Of a stretch of 64,000 bases of DNA, positions 33,351-45,285 are shown one piece after another; the stretch's first letter is position 1, and each line of letters begins with the position of its first letter. The translations under genes and the position numbers were made by a program. The DNA comes from Oryzias latipes (Eukaryota > Chordata > Actinopteri > Beloniformes > Adrianichthyidae). The stretch lies in assembly GCF_002234675.1 (NCBI RefSeq), contig NC_019868.2, positions 1,390,084-1,454,083 on the forward strand, given 5' to 3'. The notes below the pieces were generated by a model that saw only the letters and a program-made list of their open reading frames with translations, did not search any database and was not told the DNA's origin.

Positions 33351-34734
33351 AATCTCACCAGATGTTCTCAACTGCCTCATCTAATGTGAAGCAGCAGCTT
33401 TTCTCCAATTTCCTTCTGGATGAATGAACTTCCCACTCTTCTGTGAGAGACATCCCTGCACCCCTGCATGAAGGCTGCTCATCTCTGCTGGTTGTCTGGG
33501 ATCTTTACCTCTTGTTGACAGCCCACAGGTCATGACTGCAGGTGAGGGTGTGAGTGACAAGCACATAGAGAGATTCATCTTCAATTCTGAATTGCTTGAG
33601 ATCTGTCGGTCTATCTTATGCTCAACCATGAGGAAAGAATCTCTACCATTGAAAGATATCTCCTTATTCCATTTAAACTGCAGATAATGTAAGATAATCC
33701 ACCCCTCAGAGTAATGAAAAAACAAAACAAACAAAGCCAGCTTTGTTTTTTCCTGCCCATGCTCTGGGATCCAGGGATTCTGAGACTGACTTCTCAAAGA
33801 AACGCGAAAGACTATGATAACCTCCTAACAGGGTTTGTCTTCCTAAAGAATTCCTGCTAAGTCAAATGATACTATGATGTGCCAAGAATAGCTACAAACA
33901 GACTTCTGAGCACACTTCTGCTAAACTAGAACAGATTTACCTAAAAAGTAAATGTGTCTATTCTTTTTATAAGAGCTCTTTATTGTTAAAAAGAAATTGA
34001 TGGAGAGCACTTCAGAGAAACATGTTTAAAAAGATGTACTTGGCCAAAGAAAGGCAAAGATTAAAAGATGTTTTTTCTTTGTTCATTTTAGAAACTATAT
34101 TTTTCTGTTGTCTATGACTGAACGTAATCATGCCAAGGAGAATTTCAAGAGTTTAAGAACTTGTTAAATTAATGCTCTTTGACAGTTCTGTAAAGTTACT
34201 GTGTAGAAAATGTCATCCTGTATAAACATGAATGCTTTTTAATCTATTGGAAACATGATGTAAGAATTTTGCCTTTCTAAAAAGAAAAGATTGACTGCAA
34301 AAAACAGGCCGGGACTAAGGAAGTGAAATTATTAAGTAAATTGGGAGATTCAGGAACTGTGTAGAAGTATGTTTTTGTCCTCTGACTAAAATATCTCAGC
34401 ATACGAGCTTTGCAGAGACTTGAATTTAGAAAGAATTTAATGGTTAAAGTTCATTCACAGACTAAAAGGATATTTAAGCTTTTTGAGATCTTATAAATGA
34501 CTGGCACACAGAAAACCAGGGTTTAATTTCAAGGGGGTGCAATGAGCAGATAACATAATCCAGTGTGGGTACTTCAGCAAAAGACCCATTCACGCTATAC
34601 TGGACCTCAAGAGACAATGAAACGTCGCCCAACCAAACAAGATCTGCATCAGGTGCTGGGGAGCAAGAGCTGATGAAAGTGGGATAAATACAAGAACAAG
34701 GTTTTGTCTGAATTTCACTACTCAAGTTCTCTTA
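33351..34734. other. no gene seen
   Basis: Unassigned AT-rich sequence without domain or repeat terminus I can name. Confidence 0.4.
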
Positions 34735-34879
34735 AGATTCAAGATTATTTTATTTAGTTTTATTTTACCACAGGGATTAAACGAAACTTGTATCTCTGGT
34801 CCCGGGCCAGCCGTTTACAGTGAAAGGTAGGAACAGATGTGATATATTATGATTTCTATTGAATATTGCACAGATGAGA

Positions 34880-35108
34880 GTCTTCTTTCTCTTTTGGCTT
34901 TTCCCATCAGGGGTAGCCACAGTGAACAAGTCGCATGGTAAACTTGGCAATGTTTTGTGCTGGATGCCTTTCCTGACGCAACCCTCTCAAAGCAACCGGG
35001 CTTGGGACCGGCACAGAAGTAGAGAAGGGAACAGGGAGCAGCCCGGATTCGAACCCAGGTTTCACGGACGGAAGGCGCCGCAAACCAGCACGAGCTAAAC
35101 CGGCTCCC
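34880..35108 (-). repeat. tRNA-derived SINE, minus strand, with 16-bp target duplication
   Basis: Same family as 10063-10279. Target copies ATTGCACAGATGAGAG (34864-34879) and ATTGCACAAATGAGAG (35109-35124) differ by one base. The B box on the minus strand is GGGTTCGAATCC, closer to the tRNA consensus than in the other copy. A short T-rich tail-like repeat (34735-34800) lies just outside. Confidence 0.9.
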
Positions 35109-35124
35109 ATTGCACAAATGAGAG

Positions 35125-36168
35125 TATACACCGTATTTCACAAGTCCCATGATTCTTGCACAGTCCTATTAGTTATTGCACAGAGATTTAGCAATTTGTC
35201 CGTGACTGGTCTCATGTAGAGAATGCCCAAATAGAACTTGAGAACGTAGCCCCAATAAATACCATAAATGCTGAGCGAGGCAGCAACTGACCTGAGAGAA
35301 GGAATCATAGCTTCAAGAACACCAGGCAACATTCCTTCTCATACGTATGCCAACATTTTCAGTTATGCAAAATGACCAAAGAAGCAACTGATGACTCGTT
35401 TGATATTATAGACATGAAAACACTTCTGAAAAATTAAATAATTATAATTCTGACAGTGACATGTTTAAATGATCCATCAGAGATGTTTTATTAAATATTC
35501 ATTTTACAGTAAAGTGGATTTAAGTTTAAGCATCCATATTGATGTCACAGCAGCAGCTGTTTCATTCTCCTATTCATTTGACTCTCAATCAAGCCTGCAT
35601 TTACCTCTACTTCAGACCTGTCATTCCACCAGCTCCCACCGCCTGTCACTTTTCAGTTTCTCTGTTATTCACCTGACTGCAACCACAGCCTCTTATTTAC
35701 TCTTCGTGTGCACATCCAGAAGACACCTATCAGCAGCTTCATCCTGATCCTCAGCAGGGATCACTCTGGGCTGTTGGCTCCTGTCATGGTGGCAAGGCCA
35801 AAGTCCTCCCCTCCTTCAAATTTCCTCCATTTTACCTTTAGTGGATTTTCATGAGGGAATATCTGAGGCAAGTTTGACAAAAACATCTAAATATAGTCTG
35901 GACCCGTTTAGTCATTTGTAAAATGATTCAAAAGCGGTTTGGATTTATAAAAAAAATTGTAGAATGATTAAGTGGTTTATTTGAACCCCAGTTCTAGTGA
36001 ACACTAAAGATGTATGAATGCAAAGATAAGCTGATAGAGTGCACCCGTGGTTACATTTTTTATCCTATAACTGTAATTACTTTATTTTTAAAAATACATT
36101 TCTGAAATACATCTGTTTTTCTATTTTGGGCGTACTGTAGTTTGGCACACAATGTTTTGAATTTTTCT
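35125..36168. other. no gene seen
   Basis: A serine-rich frame of 92 codons at 35469-35747 has no domain or splice context. The rest is unassigned. Confidence 0.4.
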
Positions 36169-36172
36169 TTAA

Positions 36173-36326
36173 CCCTTGTGCTATCTTAGATGACCCCCCC
36201 CTTCCATTGACGTGTTCTCCCTACCATGACAAAGGTGGATAAAGGTGGAAAGATTTCATGTAATCCATGGACACCAGTGAAGATCACAAATCATTGAAGA
36301 AAAAAGGTTCAGAGCACTGTCTAGTG
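36173..36326 (+). mobile_element. piggyBac MITE, copy 2, truncated on the right
   Basis: Left target TTAA (36169-36172) and terminus CCCTTGTGCTATCTTAG. The sequence then follows copy 4 (47439) until CTGTCTAGTG, where a hAT-like end CAGGGGTGCTC begins at 36327. The right half of the MITE is not found downstream. Confidence 0.88.
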
Positions 36327-36860
36327 CAGGGGTGCTCATTACGTCGTTCGAGATCGACCGGTCGATCTTCAAGAACATGAGGGTAGATCGCAGGTCAGCA
36401 AAGATAAATAACCACAAAAAAATGTACTTCTAAAAAATCCACCAGCCAATCAAAATCCTCACTGACAAGTACTGGTCATGATTGACATGCAGAACGGCCA
36501 ATCGGACATCTTCTTAAACATACGTCACTGCACATGCGCGTTTAAATTAACTGAGAGAAAATTCTGTCTGTCATCAGAAAGTGGCTTTCTGACCGCAGCA
36601 CGTCAAGTCCCCGGCAGAAGACCAGACCAGACAACCAGAGTGTTTGTTGAAGCTGCCCCGCGTGTCTCCTCCTGCTATCACTTCTGCAGTTCTCGCCCGA
36701 TAAATACGAGCTGTTTTTTTCCGTGGCACGCGCTTCGTACGCAGCCATCAGCACCTTTGAAATGCCAAGCATTGTTATATTGCATTGTTTACAACAGAGC
36801 AAGACATAAGATAGTCGCTGCTTTCTGTCTTTGAAATAAAACGCCTCATCTGTTTATACA
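36327..36860. mobile_element. hAT-like element, left end only
   Basis: Begins CAGGGGTGCTCATTACG followed by AGATCGACCGGTCGATCTTC, the terminal style of a common teleost hAT family. No matching right end (GAGCACCCCTG) or 8-bp duplication is visible downstream, so the extent is approximate. The interior shows no recognisable transposase. Confidence 0.5.
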
Positions 36861-37799
36861 AAATTATCTTTTTGTAATCTTAATGTGTAGTTTTTAATCA
36901 TCAGTACATAAACAACAATGTACAAATAAACATGTAACTGATAAACAAACATTTACTAATAGTAAATGTTAGTAAATAGTAAAATACTACTTACTAATAG
37001 TATTTAATCCATGAATCCATGGTTGGCAATGATAGAGATCAAACATTAAGATCAGCTGTTGTGAAGAGGTAGAACAGAGAGGTAGAACAAAGAGGTAGAG
37101 GTAAGGAGACAAAATTGGTGTTTTAGAGTTTGGAGGAAGTTGGTTTACCACCAGATGCACAGGTGAGTGCCAGGTGTTTCCTGACACAACAGAGGCTGAA
37201 GAAAAATCCTGAGACGCACAGCACAGGGCGGATGACATCACTGGATGAGCAGGGGATTCCTTCAGGGTAAAGGGGTGGAGCTGGAATCCTCCTGACCAGT
37301 GATGGACGGCGTGGAGCGGCGCTTCTCAACGAAGTAATGAGGCGGCAAATCCAAACACTACTTAATCTCCCAGGCTGAAACAGAGGAGGAGAAACAAGTA
37401 GGAAACTTCCAAAGGGAGCAGGCAGGACTTTTAAACACAACCAGAAAAAGTGTCATATGTATGAATAAATGAATAGTTTAGAACTAGTTTAGCCTAAATT
37501 ACAAAAGGGTTGATTCAAATAAACACCTAGTGAGGCCAAAGATTCATAACCCCTATTTTAACAGTAAAATATGTCCAACACAAGAGGCTTTCAGCTCTCA
37601 TCTGCTTGCTCAGCTGTTGGACAGGACAAGTAAAAAAAAAAAAAAAGAGGAAGGGCTGGACTGTGAACTCACTCAATGAACTGGAAGTGGAGTGAACTCT
37701 CAAATACTGTTGGACACGGCTGGAGCAAAAGGAATAATCAACCAGCACAGTGGATAAAATTAGAGTGGAGGAAAAAGTAGTGGGTGGAAGTGAAGGTGA

Positions 37800-38225
37800 G
37801 GGACAGTGCCCCCCTTAGTGGGGGGCACTGTCAGTGACCTGACAGTCACTTGGGTGATTGTGGTGGAACTGTGAAATGAGATCATGATCCAGAATGAACC
37901 TGCAGGGCATCCATGACTGCTCCTCAGGACCATAAATCTCCCAGTCTGCTGGTTATTGATAACCCTTCCCCCTGTGTCCGGCCAGGAGAAGGGCCCTGAC
38001 GGTGTAAGCTTGGCCCCCATCAATAAAGTGGGCAGGCAGAGGGGGTGCAGTAGGGGGGCTTGAGTTTGGACACATTGACAGTACGGTGAACGTGCATAGA
38101 CCTAGGTAACCCAAGTCTCATGGCAGAAAGATTGATGAGTCTTGTGACAGGGAAGGGCCCAACATATCGAGGTGACACTAAGAGGGAAAACAAAACCTGA
38201 CAAAAACCCAAAAGCACAGCTGAAA
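37800..38225 (-). pseudogene. third Ty3/gypsy relic: integrase C-terminus and chromodomain remnants
   Basis: The minus strand reads SPRYVGPFPVTRLIN ... MRLGLPRSMHVHRTVNVSKLKPP (38180-38065), the integrase C-terminal tail that precedes the chromodomain in chromoviruses. Degraded chromodomain remnants ([13 protein letters not shown] in one frame) lie at about 37905-37865. It ends at a purine tract AAGGGGGGCAC next to TGTCCC (minus, 37805), the likely LTR start. The tract forms a perfect 11-bp hairpin (37804-37830). The downstream 37000-37800 may be LTR, but I cannot find its far end. Confidence 0.75.
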
Positions 38226-38229
38226 GGAT

Positions 38230-39850
38230 CCTCGCAGTGACCGGATGATTTTATTTTTGATAAATGTTAATGTATGCACATACTATAGGACGACTGCAAA
38301 TGCAAAAACTTAATGAACTCTTTCTGAAAAATAAATGAAAGGAAAAAATACAAAAATTAAAAAGACAAGCTTAATTAAATATATACAAATGATTTCTTAA
38401 TGCAGTTAAAATAATACAACTGGAAAAAAGTGTATTTTTAATGCTAAACTTTTTTATAAACATCTTACTGCAAATTTTTTTTTTAAGCTGAGTACAATTT
38501 TAAAAAAAAATGTTTTTTGCTATAAAAGATCCTTGAAAAATAGGATTAGTTTAATAGAAGCCGTCTGAGGAATAGAGACAGTAAAAAGGTCCCAGTAAAC
38601 TATGAAATGCTGTCATCCAAAGACATTCAAGAATTTTAAAGTATGGAATTGAGGAGGTTTGGGTAGAACTTTTCCCCGATTTAATGAAGTTGTATTGGTA
38701 AACAATACTTTTGAGTCAGAAATTGTTATCTCTTCAGTAAATTTTACTATGTTTTATAATCCCCTGGTTGTAGCAAGAATTCAAAGACATCAGAAGGACA
38801 GAACTCTTTTTTTACCAGCTGACCTCCCCCTGCCTTTGGGTATGAGCTGTGTGTTGTGAATGAAAGGTTCAAATGAAAGACACTTTTTGAAAGCAGGAAT
38901 GAACTAGACGTTTGTTGTGGCAACATAAGCCCTTGTGGGAGGAGGGTGGGTTCCGACTTTTCTTTTGAATCAGACGTCCATCCGATTCTAGCTTCAATGC
39001 ACTGTAACTTTGGGGTGAGCCCACAGAAATATACGCAATGAATGGATCATCTCTGACATAACTTGTAGGATTCTGCACGCTGAAAATAAAACTAAAAGTG
39101 GGAGAGGCACAAAAACGGGTGTTTACTCCGCCCACCTCAGCAACATTCCAGAAAATGGCAAACTATGCCAAACAAAGTAACGTTTATAGATCTGCTGTGG
39201 CCAATCAAAAAAGGTCTTTAAGTTCTATTGAAATCAAAATGATTTTCAAATCAGTTTTATGTCACTTTGGCTTCCTGTTTGAATGCAGCCACAGTGACAG
39301 GGTCCGTCATAATCTAAGTCATCCTGGAGACACTCAGCTCAGAGCTCCTTCTCCACCACATCCCATCTGGCATCCGGAACACCTTGAATTTCAGGAAGCG
39401 GCTGTAAAAGGTGGAAGAGGGAGAAGTTGGCATCCCTACGGAGACAATTACTGTCTGTCAACCAGCATCCCAGACAGGCAGAAGATAATGTTTGCCATAA
39501 AAGCTTCCAAAATCAGGTTCACAGGACTGCAAACTGCAGATTCCTAAAAACACAGTGTATAATATACAATTCAAGAAGCTCTCAACAGTTCTCAATGGAA
39601 CAGAATTTTGCCAAAGGTACATTTTGTAAGTTCAATGCCCTTCATATTTTGTCAATGCTAATGTTGGTGCCTTCATTCAAATTGAAATTATAGACATTAA
39701 AATGATTCAAAAAGCTGAATCCCACCACATCATAACAGTATTAATTTTCAGACCCTAATTTCTTACTCAAAAGTCATGACGCACATCAAATGATGCTCCG
39801 ATTCTTACTGTGAGGAAACTGGATTTTCTAGAAAGGACTGTAATAATAAA
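38230..39850. other. no gene seen
   Basis: AT-rich stretch followed by unassigned sequence. A 149-codon frame at 39098-39547 has no domain and no coding-style context. Confidence 0.4.
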
Positions 39851-39852
39851 AA

Positions 39853-40440
39853 TAGTTAGGTTGGTTCGTTTCCCCTTTCAGTTTCCAGCACACAGAAATG
39901 AATGAATAATGACTCAGAGACAGTTACTTAACTTCAGTGTAGATTTACTCCGCACAAAACAGCACAGATTTGTACGCAGGGTTACAGACAGAGGAACAGG
40001 ATCACAAGGTCTGAACCAGGTCTGAACAAAGACACTCAGAACAGGGCTTGGTATATATACCTGACATTTACATATTCAAAAGATGGTCTGGGGATCTATG
40101 GTGTGAAAAACCCACCCACATGCTGTTGCAGGCTGGATACTTGAAGGTCATAAAGCTTCAAGTGTCAGATCTCTCTGATGTTCCCACAGACATTTGCCAG
40201 AGCACAAACACCAGAACACACAAAAAGTAAAAAGGGAGGATGAGGAGAAACTGTGAGGACAATAGCTTGTTTGTGCTGTCTTAGGCTGTAATATAATTTT
40301 GAGATGATAATACATGCTCAGTGAATTAAGTTTAAACCATTAGTGTAATAAAAGGTATAGGCAAATGTAATAATAGTAAAAAGGGAGTTTTTAACTGTTC
40401 TATTTCTAATATTTCTAATTATTCCTAACACTTACAAAGT
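39853..40440 (-). repeat. possible solo LTR on the minus strand
   Basis: Minus strand starts TGTTAGGAATAATTAG near 40435. It has a TATA-like GGTATATATACC at 40048-40062, a downstream block resembling an LTR R-U5 (CCTGTTCTGAGTGTC, then GAGTAAATCTACAC), and ends ...CCAACCTAAC near 39853. Ends are only roughly inverted and no clean target duplication is seen, so this is tentative. Confidence 0.4.
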
Positions 40441-41203
40441 TGAGCTTTAATTTCATGCCTCATTTTCCACACAGAGAAACTGTTCTGCTTGACTTCTGCA
40501 GGTCTGAGATGTTCACTCTCAGAGAAGACTCACATCCAGAATGCCTTGTAAAAGATTTTCAGAATAACATACGACATATGTAGGGGGTTTTCAGTTTGTT
40601 TGTCTGGTTATCCAGTTGTACATATGTCATCAGGGTTTTTTGATTTTGTCTGAGTTCAGGAAGTTTCTACTAGGCTATGAATGATCTTTAACCAACCCTA
40701 TGAGGGATATTTTTCACACACGTGGCAGTGGCTCTCCTGAAATGTTTTGTTTTTGTCACACGTCTTCTTCGGTGTTAATCATATTCATATCCATAACCAC
40801 CCAATAAAACAGATTTACTGTGGTAATTTTATTTATCTTAATCTGCTTTCCTGAAGAAACTCTGGTTCAATGTGCGATGATTCTTGGGTTGTTTACAGTG
40901 AGGGGCCTTACTAGACATTTCCACAAGTAATTTGATTAAACTATTTTCTAATTGTCTTAGTTACTTGTCATATCTGTAGTTACTTGTTATGATTTTTAAA
41001 GTTAAAAACAGTTACAGTTTCACAGTATTTTCATTTATGCTATTTTCTTTTGGTATGGTCATAAAATATAAAGACAGGATTCAGATATGATACATCAGAA
41101 TCTGACATCACACAGGTGATCCAGATTTTGAAAGTAAAACTTTAAAAACATAAAGAAAACTTTCAGTCTACTCCAACAGGAATGTTTAGTTTATTTGAAA
41201 CAT
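40441..41203. other. no gene seen
   Basis: Unassigned AT-rich sequence. Confidence 0.4.
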
Positions 41204-41207
41204 TTAA

Positions 41208-41347
41208 CCCTTGTGCTATCCTATGACCCCCCCCTTCCATTGACGTGTTCTCCCTACCATGACAAAGGTGGATAAAGGTGGAAAGATTTCATGTAATCCA
41301 TGGACACCAGTGAAGATCACAAATCATTGAAGAAAAAAGGTTCAGTG
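41208..41347 (+). mobile_element. piggyBac MITE, copy 3, truncated on the right
   Basis: Left target TTAA (41204-41207) and terminus CCCTTGTGCTATCCTA. Matches copy 4 through AAAAAGGTTCAG and then leaves the family consensus, losing the right terminus. Confidence 0.88.
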
Positions 41348-43080
41348 CATTTTTAACAAACTATTACTTGTTCAGAATTTTTGCCTATTGTCTTGTGATT
41401 GTGATTTTGTGTGTTTGTCTCTATGTTGCTCTCTAGGCCTGTGTCTTTGTTGGGGTGAGTGGGCTCATAGACCAAGACAATCCAACATTTACATTTTGAA
41501 GACAGAAAAATGTTCAATTGTGAAATCCGTAGATGTCACCTGCTGAGGTGTGTGATTCAATAAAAAAAGAAAGTGACCAGTCTGTTCTGTTTATTCACAT
41601 TAATGTTTCAATATGCAGATAAAACAAACAGAAATTCTGAGCACGTTATTATGTTGGAAAAAAAAAACGCCTCTTTTTTCCCATATTTGGAACATCTGAG
41701 TCAGGCGGAGATAACTCCAGCTAATACGGCCGCGCCTGTGAGCTGACAATTTCAGCCTAAAGTAGGGGACTGTAGAAGTCAATGGGTGACATCAGAAATG
41801 CTCAGTCCAGTTATACATGTCTATGATTAGGTCAGTTCAAACATGTTGTGTTAGCAAGACTTGAGTTGACTAGTTGGTGAAGCATAGATGACTGACTCAT
41901 AACTCACCTGATGCGAAAATGGAAAAATAATTCTGAGTCTAAATAAATAAATCCAAGTAAAATAATTTTCTGGCCCTCACATATCAACCTGTGTACAATG
42001 TAAGAAAATGAAAAATTACATTTGAATGAGAATATTAGCCTGTGAGTGGTTCAAAATGAAATACAGTATATCAGATTTTCCACCTTACTGCCACCTAGGC
42101 CTTATTGGTTCCTGCCATGCGCCCATCCAAAGACTAGAACCATCTGACTACAACACATCCTCAATCTAAACCCTTGCTAGAGCTGAGGAAAAACTGAACA
42201 GCTACAGAAAGAAGATAAGATATATCCTAAGCCATTGGCAAAATCACTTCATCTGAACAATCTGTTCATACAAAGCTTGACTAAGTGTAATTATAGTTTT
42301 CTCAGAACTGTTAACTGCACATATTTAATTTCTCAGAAGATGAAGATGGTGGATCCAATGGTAAGATTTCCATCTCTCTGTGTGTTGAATAGGTTAAGTT
42401 TGGTAAAACGTTTAACCATCATTTTAGTATTGAAATGTAAAATGTAACAAATAAAACATTAAAAAAATTGATAATCATTTACTAAATTTACTCACTTCAA
42501 GAACAGAGGTGGCAACTGCTTTTTTTTTTATTGAGGAATCCAACCACTGCGGAAAGACAAGAATTATGGCAGCTGTCTTTTTTATAGTGATTACAAAAGT
42601 AACATGAAACACATGGAATAATAAATGTATAAATTAAAGTGTAAATAAGTGTATTTGTGAGGGAGTCTAAACAAATGTGGAGGAGAAACCGTCAAAACGA
42701 TAAGTACTGTAATTCTAAAAAATAATTTCTGAAAGAAACGGTTTACAATGCTTTTTGAGGTTTATGATGTCTGTTTCTTACATCATCAGGACAGCAGCAG
42801 TTTACTACCAAGTGTGCTAAAGGATTATTCTGACCATAATGTCCCAGAACTCAGGCTGAGTTGGTCAAAGTGGTTTTCTTTAGGTAGATGAGGTTGAGAA
42901 GGTTGAAGACGGAAAGATCTGTCCAGATCTCACTGGAGAGGACCAGCAGCTTAGGCCTAGAGTTCTTTGAGAGAGGTCGACAGCTCCAGTTTGGATCAGC
43001 TTCAAAGATAATTTCAAAATAGATGTATACAATCTTGCTGAAAGATGATTACTACAAGAATTTTTTTTTTAACATATTAT
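41348..43080. other. no gene seen
   Basis: Unassigned sequence. Nothing beyond short AT-rich frames. Confidence 0.4.
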
Positions 43081-43369
43081 AATCTTTTAAAGGGCCTATA
43101 TCATGTTTTTTTTCAAGCCTTTCAGAGTAAACTGTATTCATATATATGATCATATATTACCTATGGCACTCTAAGGGAACACTTTTTTATGAAAAATAAG
43201 TTATTTTTGTAGCCAAGAAGTAAGATGACTCAATGAGGCACTGGCTTTTGGTTTGTGTGGCTGCCGCTCATTTCATGACATCATCCTAGAGTCGGCTTCA
43301 TTTCAGCCACGAAAACAAACAACATCCGATTTTTTGCAAAGATGGATGTGCATATTGTGCGTATAACAA

Positions 43370-43725
43370 GAAATTGTATTTTCACATAATATAAGCTTCC
43401 TCCACTCTGCTGTGGTCAGGCAGTGGTTTGCAGCACATGACAGGATGCTTGTGGAGTATCTTCCTCCTTAATCCCCGTTTTTAAATCCAATTGAGAAGAT
43501 TTCTCTCTTTCTGGAGGTGGAAGGTTTATGACCGGCGTCCACATACCCCAATGACCCTGCTAGCGGCCATGGATGCAGCTTGTGATGACATCACAGCAAA
43601 GTCCTGCAGTGGGTGGACTTGACACTCGAGAAGATACTTTACTTGGTACATTGACAGAGCTGATATTTGCCGTGATGGAGAGGAAAATATGGGGCCAGAC
43701 AGACCAGTTTCAAAACTACGGCAGG
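43370..43725 (+). pseudogene. IS630/Tc1-like DDE transposase, C-terminal end
   Basis: In the plus strand one frame reads EYLPP*SPFLNPIEKIFLSFWRWKVYDR, then TLLAAMDAACDDITAKSCSGWTCHSRRYF and ENMGPDR. This is the pattern of the last catalytic block (SPFLNPIE, with the final acidic residue) and tail of a teleost IS630/Tc1-superfamily transposase. A stop interrupts the block; the earlier Asp motifs are not seen. The sequence at 43090-43120 (AGGGCCTATATCATG) may be part of the same element's left terminus. Confidence 0.72.
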
Positions 43726-43749
43726 AGGGTTTACTAAGCCATAGGAAGA

Positions 43750-44345
43750 TTATGTTTGTTGTACATATACATTTTTTCCAGTTGCACAAAGCTGTGAGCA
43801 GTTGCCAACAAAGGTGTCTGCCAAGTTTGGCCGTGTCACTCAGTGGATTCTTTTTAACATTAAAAGTTTAAATTTCTTTACACTGGTTTTCACTAGGCCT
43901 CAATGTGGTCTCTGACAACTCACACTCAACGTGGTCCAATTTTAAAATACTTGAAGTGAGATCAGGCTTGCTTAAGCCTCAGGGCTAAATAAGTTCAAGC
44001 TGGCTGCTCAACAGGCACTCAATGCATGGAAGTTAGAAAATGACGACAGAGACAAAGGCATGACTTTGGCTAAATGTCTCAGCCAAATGTCAGCTGCCTA
44101 AAGATCTGTCTTATCCTGCAGACCCGAGCCACCTCTCAGCTTCTTCTCACTGTGTGAGCTCTCCACTGAAGCATAAATGCCAGAGCTGGTGCATTAAAAC
44201 AAAGCCTGCATTGTGAGGTGGTCTGAAGATGGGGCTTTAATTTGCCCAGAATTTGATAAGAAAAAAAGTCAGGAAGGTGGATGAGGGAGAGAAGAAAGAG
44301 TAAAGATGAATAGCGAAGCAGGGGAAAAATATGACAAGTGAGAAA
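43750..44345. other. no gene seen
   Basis: Unassigned. Confidence 0.35.
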
Positions 44346-44349
44346 GGCC

Positions 44350-45285
44350 CAGATGCAGTAGCGGTTTTAAGCACGGGCCATACGGGCAATTTCCCGGGGC
44401 GCAAATTTAAACTCATCAATGTTAGGAAGAGCTCCACTGATTAATGCTTCAACCTCTACTTTGTCAATCTTTTCAAACAACTTTATGAAGTCTTTTTCCA
44501 ACTGTTCAGATTGTTCTTTTCTGATAACACCTATGGATAATTCATCATTTTACTCATTGGTACAAATATTGAGATAAGAGTCCTGTAATCACTGGAACAG
44601 TAGAACTCAGGCAGCAAAAAGTTTGCATTCTTCTGTGGCTTACTCCACTGATAGCACCATCTCCAAGCAGCAGCGCATCTCGGACCCTGACGTTTGGGAC
44701 AGATTTTCTGCCTATACTTTAACATTAAGCCTACTCTTTGAGCCAGTTTTGTCTTTTAAATTCACTGTGATAGACGTTAAAAGGCTACTGGAAGGGCCTT
44801 GTGAAGTCCATTTTTCCGATTCTAAAGTGTCGTGCTTGTAGTTCCTTTATTTCTTGTTGATAGATCCAACAGCGTTCAGTGGGAGCTTGTTTTTCTTCCT
44901 CTTCCAGACATGTCGCTGGTATGTCAAAAGAAAACATTTTCCTCCTGGGTTAAGAAAGCAAATTCTTTTAATTTTAGCTAATAACAGCATAATCAAAATT
45001 AAAGACCACTGGGAACATTTTGAAATTAGATAAACTGGGGATTTTAAAAACAGGAATACTTAAGTCCTTAATAAAAATATGAATGCAGTGAGATCAATTT
45101 TGGGATTATGCATTGCTATTATTGCGGCAATGTCGAGTTCAGCAAGCCTGGTTCCCCTTTCTCGGAAAAGCAGTCTATTGGGACCATCTGCTGCCCCTTC
45201 CCTTTTAGAACCATCTTCGCCTCCAGATTCATCCACTGCTGTAGAACAATCCTCTTTGGGGTCATCTTTTGCTACAGGGCCAACA
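44350..45285 (-). other. coding-like DNA-element remnant, family unknown
   Basis: The plus-strand text GCAGTAGCGGTTTTAAGCACGG ... GGGCAATTTCCCGGGGCGC (44357-44402) resembles a hAT-type terminus. On the minus strand, discontinuous coding-like stretches occur: LLFRERGTRLAELDIAAII (about 45180-45110), TERCWIYQQEIKELQ (about 44870) and EQLEKDFIKLFEKIDKVEVEALI (about 44500-44430). They do not join into one frame and I do not recognise the protein. Confidence 0.3.

Noticed and set aside
36950..37010. Palindromic TTTACTAATAGTAAATG repeats considered as an origin-like or MITE terminus
   Set aside because: Short AT-rich reiterated words without flanking duplication or partner terminus.
39098..39547. 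149-codon plus-strand frame
   Set aside because: Composition is not protein-like over its length, no motif is recognised, and no transcription or splice signals frame it.
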